DNA of 7,659 nt from JBBSVE01 sp038233815 (GTDB lineage Bacteria > Pseudomonadota > Alphaproteobacteria > Rhodobacterales > Rhodobacteraceae), in contig JBBSVE010000142.1 of NCBI GenBank assembly GCA_038233815.1, positions 1 to 7,659 on the forward strand, written 5' to 3'. The translations under genes and the position numbers were made by a program. The notes beneath the pieces were generated by a model. The model searched no databases, was not told where the DNA came from, and saw only the letters and a list, made by a program, of their open reading frames with translations. Within the stretch, counting starts at the first letter, position 1. The number at the start of each line of letters is the position of its first letter. Positions 1 through 4,982 of this stretch are shown piece after piece.

Positions 1-134
1 ACGCTGCTGAACCGGCGGCGATGGACCCGCATGAGCGAAATGCCCCCCGTCGTCCCTCCTCGCATGATCCTCACGGTCTCCGCCGGGCAGTGCAGTCAAA
101 TCTGCGCCAGAATATCCGCGGCTGTGAGAAATGC

Positions 135-362
135 GGGCTAGCCCCTCTTGGCGAGGAAAAGATCACACCGCCCGTCCTGGGTTCGGCGGAAAATGCCATC
201 AGCCTCAGCTTTTCCGTGCTGCGCGAGGCTGCGGCGACGCGTATTTTCTGGGTGCTGGCCGGCACGTTCTTCATCTGCGGTCTTTCCACCTCCGGGATCA
301 TCGGCCAACGCTTCATTCCGTTCTGCGCCGATAACGGTGTGACGGCGGTGGTCGCGGCCTCA
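135..362 (+). pseudogene. Internal fragment of an MFS transporter
   Basis: About 76 codons read like the centre of a bacterial major facilitator superfamily permease. A loop segment (GLAPLGEEK) leads into SFSVLREAAATRIFWVLAG, then the membrane segment FFICGLSTSGIIG and a short loop IPFCADNGVTAVVAAS. This matches the linker between the two six-helix halves and the start of helix 7 in this family. The similarity stops abruptly at about 362, where the next transmembrane segment should follow, and the sequence changes to unrelated text with charged and cysteine-rich residues. Upstream of 135 I see no family match either, so both ends are missing. An intact relative would be around 400 residues. 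The fragment cannot make a transporter. The family call rests on remembered family style and not on a search. Confidence 0.55.
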
Positions 363-484
363 CGAATCCCCTCATTTTTTCTATCTCGGGATAGCGTCGA
401 TTCGCGCGGGTTTTGTAGAGGTTTCGGCTGCAATCGGAGCTGGAGCATCGACGTGGGCATTACGGATCTACGGGGCGTCTGGGC

Positions 485-641
485 GATGTGCGGTCGTTCA
501 TCAGCGAGCTTTATGGGCCTGATCTGCACGCCAAACGGGTCAGCGCCTTGGCCGGTGCCACGCTCGGTGTGATGGCGGGGGGCGTCGCTTGCAATGGCGA
601 TGATCGGCCAGGCCTGGGCGCGGGGGCTTGTGACCAAGCAT
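485..641 (+). pseudogene. Frameshifted N-terminal remnant of an IS4-like transposase
   Basis: The frame beginning at 485 reads DVRSFISELYGPDLHAKRV and then SALAGATLGVMAG. Reading continues sensibly only after a one-base shift at a run of six G (577-582), giving ASLAMAMIGQAWARGLVTKH up to about 641. This style (LHAKR, then GATLGVM, then SLA-IGQA, then VTKH) is that of the N-terminal helical region of IS4-type transposases. In intact copies VTKH is followed by a KQVDRLLSN-like stretch. Here it is not: the sequence after 641 belongs to another gene on the other strand. No catalytic domain and no terminal inverted repeats are present. The family assignment is from memory and moderately uncertain; that it is a broken gene with a frameshift is better supported. 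Confidence 0.45.
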
Positions 642-689
642 GTCGGCAATCTCGCCCAGCGAAAGGATCTGCTCAAGACGCGGATACAT
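540..689 (-). pseudogene. 5' stub of an unknown gene cut by the transposase remnant
   Basis: On the minus strand an ATG at 689-687 lies seven bases after a perfect GGAGG (701-697), the strongest ribosome binding site in this half of the window. The frame reads MYPRLEQILSLGEIADMLG, a plausible protein N-terminus, and then runs into sequence that is the antisense of the IS4-like remnant (from about 641). It ends in a meaningless arginine- and proline-rich tail at a stop codon at 540. My reading is that an insertion or deletion joined the transposase fragment to codon 16-17 of a once longer gene. The first 17 residues could belong to a helical regulatory protein, but there is too little to name it. 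The 100 bases between this start and the PIN gene show nothing else. Confidence 0.3.
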
Positions 690-789
690 CAACTTGCCTC
701 CAGGAATTCAGACCGACCGATCAGCGTTCGTCCGATTGTGATCCCGTGATCTGGGTAAGGAGAGGCGTGCTGCGCGGGAAACTGTACGC

Positions 790-1209
790 TTATGGCATTC
801 GCCTGTGCAGAACAAGAAAGTCACGGACGGTGGTAATCTTGGTGCCCTCATAGAGCTTTAGGGCCAGCAGGTCGCGCTTGTCGCCGGTCACCAGAAAATT
901 GGCCGACCCTGAGGCCGCCATCGCCAACAGGTAGTTGTCGAAAGGATCCGGCGAGGCGGTGACGACCGGCAGATCGGTCAGCAGAAGGGCGAGATCACGG
1001 ATTTCGTTGATGAGCCGGCCGGCAAGGGGCGGAGCCAGGCGCTCGCGGATTCTCGGGTAGCGCGTGACCCGGATGAGCTCATCGAGCTGATCCACCGAGG
1101 TCAGTAGATCGAAGCGGCCCTCGCGCCACAGCACGATCAGATGGGCTGGCAGCGACGTGCCGGCGAACAAGGCGCTGATCAGGACGTTGGTGTCGATGAC
1201 CAGCCGCAC
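790..1209 (-). CDS. PIN-domain toxin (putative toxin-antitoxin nuclease)
   Basis: This is a 139-residue single-domain protein of the PIN family grouped with putative toxin components (COG1569-like). PIN toxins are Mg2+-dependent ribonucleases that cut cellular RNA until bound by an antitoxin. The acidic active-site residues are visible: Asp6 in VIDTNVLISAL, Glu44 in QLDELIRV, Asp88 and Asp91 in SPDPFDNYLLAMA, and Asp110 in LVTGDKRDLL. The length is normal for the family and nothing is missing. The gene starts with GTG at 1209, three bases after the antitoxin stop (TGA 1215-1213), so the two genes are almost certainly translated from one message with coupled initiation. It should be regulated by the repeat-bearing promoter ahead of the antitoxin. 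No clear terminator follows the TAA at 792-790. Substrate RNA is unknown; activity is inferred from the intact acidic residues. Confidence 0.9.
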   Translation of the reverse strand: MRLVIDTNVLISALFAGTSLPAHLIVLWREGRFDLLTSVDQLDELIRVTRYPRIRERLAPPLAGRLINEIRDLALLLTDLPVVTASPDPFDNYLLAMAASGSANFLVTGDKRDLLALKLYEGTKITTVRDFLVLHRRMP

Positions 1210-1212
1210 GCC

Positions 1213-1473
1213 TCAGTCGGCCTTGCCGGCGTCGGCCTGGCGTGTCGCCGTAAGGGCCTCGTCGATCAGCGCATCCAATGCCTCGGGGGCGAGGTCAGAA
1301 AACTTGCCACGTGCCTCGACCACGGTCTGTTCGAGCACGCGCCATTTCACCGCGTCCTCGATGAATTTCGACAGATCACCTTTCTTCATGCCGCGCTGGG
1401 CGAGGAAGCTGCGCACGGCAATGTCGGTGTCCTTGGACACCGACACGGTCCAGCGGGTGGTGTCGTTCGGCAT
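1213..1473 (-). CDS. Ribbon-helix-helix antitoxin
   Basis: This 86-residue protein has the fold signature of Arc/CopG-type ribbon-helix-helix DNA-binding antitoxins. A short beta strand (RWTVSVSKDTD, residues 7-17) is followed by helix A (IAVRSFLAQRGM), then KKGDLSKFIEDAVKWRVLEQTV as turn and helix B. The charged C-terminal tail (about residues 53-86) would normally wrap around and inhibit the toxin. It is the first gene of a two-gene operon with the PIN toxin. The ATG at 1473 is preceded by AGGAG with seven bases between, a good ribosome binding site, and no better start exists. By family behaviour the antitoxin, alone or with toxin, represses its own promoter; the 8-bp repeats just upstream are the obvious binding sites. 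The gene appears intact. Confidence 0.86.
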   Translation of the reverse strand: MPNDTTRWTVSVSKDTDIAVRSFLAQRGMKKGDLSKFIEDAVKWRVLEQTVVEARGKFSDLAPEALDALIDEALTATRQADAGKAD

Positions 1474-1488
1474 GACGGCTCCTGTTCA

Positions 1489-1534
1489 GCGTTTAGGTGT
1501 TTATCCATATAAGCGTTTATCAGGTTATCCACAA
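1489..1534 (-). promoter_or_regulatory. Promoter and repeat operator of the antitoxin-toxin operon
   Basis: On the minus strand TTGTGG (1534-1529) and TATATG (1511-1506) are separated by exactly 17 bases, a reasonable sigma-70 type promoter about 30 bases ahead of the antitoxin start. The same stretch is built of 8-bp units. On the plus strand gtttaggt (1491), gtttatcc (1499), atataagc (1507, diverged), gtttatca (1515) and ggttatcc (1523) follow one another without gaps. Ribbon-helix-helix repressors often bind tandem short repeats cooperatively, so this is a likely autorepression operator overlapping the -10 and the spacer. The repeats are seen directly; their role is inferred. Confidence 0.6.
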
Positions 1535-1540
1535 TTTTAA

Positions 1541-1919
1541 CCCCGGAGCACTCACCTAATAAAAGGGCTTCGTTCTCAATCCTGCTGATGGCTCTCGCCA
1601 CATCAGCTGTCGTGGCGGTTGTCTTCGAGGAGGTGGACCAGCGCCGGGATGCCGGCGCCATCGAGGACACCGCTCCGCTCTGGTGCGTTCCGCGCGTACA
1701 GGCGGAGACGACCCAGAGCGTTGCACCGCGACGAGGAAATCGTCGGTGTGCCCACGCGAGTGGTCAGCCAGATTAGCAACTAAAACAAGAAAATTATCTT
1801 GGAATGAATTTTTCTTACATTTTTCTATACAAAATCGACAAAAAGGTTGGAATTGTACGCTATGGTTGGTTTACCACTCGTCTACGCTGACACGTCAACT
1901 CCGTTAGGGAACTCGCGCG
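1541..1919. other. Gene-poor stretch: possible minus-strand remnant, then AT-rich leader
   Basis: No convincing gene. The left half is GC-rich and contains an imperfect palindrome (CGCCAC 1596-1601, CAGCTG 1604-1609, GTGGCG 1612-1617). A minus-strand frame open from 1779 to a stop at 1603-1605 ends in GVLDGAGIPALVHLLEDN, which looks protein-like but has no ATG or ribosome binding site, so it may be a gene remnant. From about 1775 to 1860 the sequence turns very AT-rich, unlike everything around it, and probably carries the promoter of the PEP-CTERM gene. A weak candidate is TCGACA (1835-1840) with CGCTAT (1858-1863), 17 bases apart. I see no sigma-54 type GG-N10-GC element. Confidence 0.4.
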
Positions 1920-2501
1920 ATGACTCAAAGGGCACCGACTAAGCAAGCCGTCCGCTCCATGACACTCGCCCTAGTCGTCATGCTGGCTGGAACCGGCAGC
2001 AGCCTCGCAGTTCCGATTACCTACAATGTCAATCAGACGATCGGCTTGGGCAGTGTGATGGGCTCAATCCAGACGGACGGGACTATTGGCGTTCTCGGTC
2101 AAGCAAATATCGTCGCCTGGAATTTGGATCTGAACGGGGCCGGCGCCACGTACAACATCACTGAGAGCAATAGTGTGGTATTGCTGCAAGGAAGTGATGC
2201 TACCGCTACGGCAACAAATCTATTCTTCGACTTCAGTGGCGCTGACGATGGCCTGTTTTTGTTTCAACAGGGTCTCTATTCTGGTATGAAATATTATTGT
2301 GATGCTACCAGCTCGATTACTTGCCTGTATGGCGCCAGTGTCGCCCCGCAAAGCTTGCTAGATCCGTCGTTCCAAAATGTGTCAGTCAGCGGCAACCAGA
2401 TCATAGGCAGCGTAGCCTTGGTGCCCGAGCCTGCGTCGATCATCCTGCTTGGCGCTAGCCTCATAGGTCTGGCTGCGGCGCGTCGCCGCCAGAGCCGCTA
2501 A
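1920..2501 (+). CDS. PEP-CTERM sorting-domain protein of unknown function
   Basis: This is a 193-residue exported protein. An N-terminal signal peptide has basic residues at 4-12, a hydrophobic core TLALVVMLAG (15-24) and a probable cut after SSLA (residue 30). The mature part is rich in Gly, Thr, Asn and Ser with alternating beta-strand patterns (GSIQTDGTIGVLG, ATATNLFFDFSG) and two cysteines (127 and 135) that could pair. The C-terminus is a classic PEP-CTERM signal: VPEP at 168-171, a hydrophobic helix SIILLGASLIGLAAA, and a basic tail ending RRRQSR. Such tails are recognised and cleaved by an exosortase, usually in bacteria making exopolysaccharide; no exosortase is in this window. The ATG at 1920 has a weak AGGGA nine bases upstream. 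An ATG at 1959 would still leave a signal peptide, though a short one. Its codons are less GC-rich than those of the GH15 gene, hinting at different ancestry. Confidence 0.85.
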   Translation: MTQRAPTKQAVRSMTLALVVMLAGTGSSLAVPITYNVNQTIGLGSVMGSIQTDGTIGVLGQANIVAWNLDLNGAGATYNITESNSVVLLQGSDATATATNLFFDFSGADDGLFLFQQGLYSGMKYYCDATSSITCLYGASVAPQSLLDPSFQNVSVSGNQIIGSVALVPEPASIILLGASLIGLAAARRRQSR

Positions 2502-2813
2502 TCCGGCTGGAACTTGTATGAGGTGCCGGTGGCCGGGGTCGAGGGGACGGAAGGATGGCAGAGCCTCCCCCTCTGGCGCAACTACGCGACCGCTTGATGC
2601 CGGGCCTCGCCGTCGAAGACAAGGTCAGGCACCAGGCCGCAATGATTTAGCTCCGTTACTCAGCGGGCCTCGATCGGGCGGATATATAGGTGAAACAAAG
2701 CAAGGTGAGGCTCTCCCCCCGCGAGCATTCCAGCTGGCCGAAGTCGGTCAGCCGGAACCTTGGCTCGCTTCGCCCTAACCCACCGGGGGTCAAGTCCGTG
2801 GACCTCGACCACA
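2502..2813. other. Gene-poor spacer between two convergent PEP-CTERM genes
   Basis: Nothing here is recognisable as a conserved gene. One very short plus-strand frame (2555-2650, 31 residues, MAEPPPLAQLRDRLMPGLAV at its start) follows a purine-rich GAGGGGA eight bases upstream and could be a truncated gene start, but it ends at a TAG and shows no family match. Other open frames here have biased, low-complexity composition typical of chance frames in GC-rich DNA. No clear terminator for the plus-strand PEP-CTERM gene was found. Confidence 0.3.
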
Positions 2814-2846
2814 ACGAAAAGGGGCGGCCCCCGAAGGTGCCGCCCC
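2814..2846 (-). terminator. Rho-independent terminator with UUCG loop
   Basis: Read on the minus strand, GGGGCGGCACC, the loop TTCG and GGGGCCGCCCC form an 11-bp stem with a single A-C mismatch, followed directly by TTTTCGTT. The UUCG tetraloop is an unusually stable loop. It lies 25 bases beyond the stop codon of the DUF1194 gene, in the correct orientation to end that transcript. In the plus direction there is no T-run, so it is less likely to serve the convergent gene. Confidence 0.85.
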
Positions 2847-2871
2847 AGTTCAGTCAGTCAGCCAGAATGGA

Positions 2872-3645
2872 TCAGGCGCGGCGACGGCGGATAAGGCCGA
2901 GGCCCAGCAGCCCGACGCCGAACAGCGCCAGGGTTGCCGGCTCCGGCGTGCCGACGACTTCCCGAACCAGCTTGTCTTCAATCGCCTGCGAAAAATCGGC
3001 GAATGAGGCTGCGGGTGTTACGAACGCCCCGTTGCCGCCCTTAATGTTGGCGTCGTACCAGGCCAGGAGGCCGCCCTCGCCGAGAATGGGCAGACCATTG
3101 ATGGTATTGATCGCGTCGTTGCCGCCCGCGCCGGCCAGTGCATTGTCGCGTGCGGTTGCTGTCGTCGGCCCATCGTTTTCGGCGCCGTCGCCGGATACGT
3201 CGATAACCAGACGATCGCCTTCAAAGCCGTTCCCGGTAAACAGCGGAGCGCCGTAATCGATCGCGCTACCCGGGGCCGTAAGGCCCGAGAAGGAGCGGGT
3301 GGACGCGATCACGGCATCGCCGAACGCATTCGCCGACGCAACGCTATCGATCAGGGTCCAGCCCACCATGACGTCTTGCTCGTTGGAACTCGACCACTGG
3401 ATGTACTGTACGGCGATGGAGCCCTTGACGCTGCCGAGAATGGCCGCCTGCACGGCTGCGCTCTTGAACGCATTGCCGATGCCGTTCTGCTGCAACGTGA
3501 ACTCGGTGCCGTCGACGCTGCCGGAGACGTCGACCAGCAACTGCAGTTCGAGGCCGACGGGAACCGCCTGGGCGGGTTGGCTGATGACACCGAGCGGTAA
3601 CGCGAGCAGCACAGCCGCCCCGATTCCTTTAATGGTCCAGCTCAT
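2872..3645 (-). CDS. DUF1194 (vWA-like) protein with PEP-CTERM signal
   Basis: A 257-residue secreted protein. The start is the ATG at 3645, because AGGA stands six bases upstream; an ATG 33 bases earlier lacks a site and would put extra residues ahead of the signal peptide. Residues 1-27 are a signal peptide ending in QPAQA. The mature protein begins VPVGLELQLLVDVSGSVDG. The DVSGS (Asp39, Ser41, Ser43) is the metal-ion-dependent adhesion site of von Willebrand A domains, and later VIDVSGDGAENDG (Asp149, Asp153) matches the second metal-proximal strand and loop typical of DUF1194. The last 25 residues are a PEP-CTERM tag: TPEPATLALFG, a hydrophobic helix, then RRRRA. So it is probably a metal-binding adhesion-type protein sorted by an exosortase at the cell envelope. 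Function beyond binding is unknown. It faces the other PEP-CTERM gene tail to tail and has its own terminator. Confidence 0.9.
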   Translation of the reverse strand: MSWTIKGIGAAVLLALPLGVISQPAQAVPVGLELQLLVDVSGSVDGTEFTLQQNGIGNAFKSAAVQAAILGSVKGSIAVQYIQWSSSNEQDVMVGWTLIDSVASANAFGDAVIASTRSFSGLTAPGSAIDYGAPLFTGNGFEGDRLVIDVSGDGAENDGPTTATARDNALAGAGGNDAINTINGLPILGEGGLLAWYDANIKGGNGAFVTPAASFADFSQAIEDKLVREVVGTPEPATLALFGVGLLGLGLIRRRRA

Positions 3646-4200
3646 GGAAGGTCCTCTTTGATTTTCATGGCCGGTCATCGTTTGCCGGTGGCAATTCGAT
3701 TAGCAAAGATCAGTTACTAAAACCAACTAAAAATAGAGATATATCAGCAAATTTCAGTGATAGCCGCGCATGAACTCGGCGACCTGTTGCGCGGCATCTG
3801 CGACCCTGTCGCATCGGCACTATGTGCGATCACGAACAACGCAGCCACCGAACCGGCGGCCCGATGGTATCGGCGGTGCTGGTGTATCGCGTCGGCCTTC
3901 GGCGGCCGGTTGAGCGGCGTTTATGGCTGATGGGGGTGGAGGCGAGGGATTGATCGACAAAGTTAAGGTCGCAGCCGCCGATGCCGGATTACGCACCGTC
4001 AAGTGGGTGGAGAAAGCGGCCCAGTCGGTCTCCCTTGAGCTACATGAGCGTGAACGCAGCGTGGAAAATCATAAACGCATAAAACGAAATCAGCAAAAGG
4101 TTGAATAGCAGCAGAATGCGCACAGGAACCTCTTTGTCTGGCCTTTTTTGCTCTAAAATCGATTTTTAAATTATACGGATACGATTTGTAAATAACATAA
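3646..4200. other. Gene-free stretch with the DUF1194 gene leader and AT-rich blocks
   Basis: No convincing gene. Next to the DUF1194 start lie a small inverted repeat, TTGCC-ggt-GGCAA (3682-3694), and an AT-rich block (about 3695-3765) that should hold its promoter; on the minus strand TTGGTT and TAATCG, 18 bases apart, are a weak candidate. Between 3780 and 4110 both strands have only short frames. One on the plus strand (3923-4108) has a charged, helix-like tail (KWVEKAAQSVSLELHERE) but no ribosome binding site or family match. A second AT-rich block (about 4140-4215) includes the perfect palindrome AAAATCGATTTT (4155-4166). Confidence 0.35.
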
Positions 4201-4640
4201 ATGCGAAACCGTTCCATATTTTTCAGCTTATGCGCGATCGCGGAAAACCTACACCGTGCCGAACTGATGGCGTTGGAGCGCGCCGAGCATCTGGACGAAT
4301 GGCGGCAGATCACGCTGGAACGGGAGGCCAAACGGCGGTGAGAAGCTAAATGCCCAACTTGGACATTTACGCGGAAAGCCGAGCAGGGGCATAGCGCGAC
4401 GGCCAAGGCGTTCGGCACGACACGGCAGGAGGTAGAGCGGGCGGAACGCGCACGCTAACGCCAGAAGCTAAGTCGGCTGCGCATGGGGTAGGCCGTGCCG
4501 ATCACCAATCCGCACTACTGCACGCAGCCAGACAGCCGCCGGAGCGGCAGGAAAAGGCGATCCGTGGCGAGGCGAAACTCTCTGCAAGATTGGCACACCG
4601 CAGCGCTTCGACTTGTGCCACGAATGGCACAACCAACTGA
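4201..4640 (+). pseudogene. Degraded ParB-like partition protein, N-terminal domain lost
   Basis: ParB-type proteins load at centromere sites and, with ParA, segregate plasmids or chromosomes. The remnant starts within the characteristic motif AIAENLHRAELMALERAEHL (compare the ENLHRAELTALER core of ParB), followed by DEWRQITLEREAKRR, then a TGA at 4339-4341. The same frame resumes with GHSATAKAFGTTRQEVERAE, matching the helix-turn-helix core, up to a TAA at 4456-4458. After a frame change at about 4457 the protein continues as TPEAKSAAHGVGRADHQSAL and LLHAARQPPERQEKAIR, matching the region after the helix-turn-helix, and ends at TGA 4638-4640. The N-terminal nucleotide-binding and ENER-type domain, about 90-100 residues, is missing and replaced by AT-rich sequence that supplies a chance ATG at 4201. 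A 46-residue peptide could be made, but not a working ParB. It suggests a former plasmid or integrative element. Confidence 0.65.
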
Positions 4641-4642
4641 GA

Positions 4643-4669
4643 AGCCGCCCGGTGAGTGACCGGGCGGCT
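4643..4669 (+). terminator. Strong 11-bp hairpin after the ParB remnant
   Basis: AGCCGCCCGGT (4643-4653), a five-base loop GAGTG and ACCGGGCGGCT (4659-4669) form a perfect stem two bases after the last stop codon of the ParB remnant. No T-run follows on either strand, so it would be a weak intrinsic terminator at best. Its position right after the old reading frame makes a transcript-end role likely. A protein-binding site cannot be excluded. Confidence 0.55.
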
Positions 4670-4698
4670 GTTGCGTATCAACGGGTTATCAGCTCCGA

Positions 4699-4953
4699 TT
4701 AGGACCTAGCAGCAGTCCTGGCGCATAGAGTGGCACAGGCCAGACGAACGGCCTCCGGGTCATGTGCCACGCTCCATGATCCCGGCAGCCGCGTGGCGAT
4801 CATCCAGGCCCAGCCGGCGGCCGGCGTTTTCTCGGGATGCTGGCTCCCGTCCGGCGCCATCGCCTCAATCTGTGCCACCTTCGCGAGTGCGATCAGGCCG
4901 GCAAGATCTGCGGCGGATTGGCGCCGATAGCTTCCCAGGATCGGCGGTACGCG
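4699..4953 (-). pseudogene. Broken small hypothetical gene downstream of the GH15 gene
   Basis: The minus strand is open in one frame from 4953 to a TAA at 4701-4699 and has a protein-like sequence: SAADLAGLIALAKVAQIEAM, then PEKTPAAGWAWMIATRLPGS and a tail DPEAVRLACATLCA. There is no ATG, GTG or TTG in a useful position and no ribosome binding site. A neighbouring frame just upstream reads NGPAYDAYRRSWEAIGANPP before stopping, so a single base shift near 4890 would make one longer protein. The tryptophan-rich GWAWM segment and the alternating helix pattern recall small uncharacterised proteins found in alphaproteobacterial mobile elements, but I cannot name the family. It ends 29 bases beyond the stop codon of the GH15 gene and runs in the same direction. 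Confidence 0.35.
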
Positions 4954-4982
4954 TCATATGCCGGGCCATTGTCTGTCCACTA

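Noticed and set aside
71..676. Long minus-strand open frame of about 200 codons at the left end
   Set aside because: It overlaps the antisense of the MFS fragment and the IS4-like remnant, has no ribosome binding site and has an Arg/Pro/Ser-rich composition typical of shadow frames in GC-rich DNA.
1386..1670. Minus-strand open frame overlapping the antitoxin start
   Set aside because: It runs through the antitoxin promoter and into the antitoxin gene in another frame and ends in a Pro/Cys-rich tail. The ribbon-helix-helix frame is clearly the real one.
2690..3256. Plus-strand open frame of 188 codons antisense to the DUF1194 gene
   Set aside because: Pro/Ser/Arg-rich, no family features, and it covers the terminator; the opposite strand encodes a convincing DUF1194 PEP-CTERM protein.
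3740..3775. Possible sigma-54 promoter (CAC ... TTTGCT on the minus strand) ahead of the DUF1194 gene, as seen for some exosortase-linked genes
   Set aside because: The spacing is one base too long and the required GG at -24 is absent (TC instead).
3999..4418. Minus-strand open frame of 139 codons
   Set aside because: Low-quality Ser/Arg/Cys-rich sequence antisense to the ParB remnant and across an AT-rich block; no start signals.
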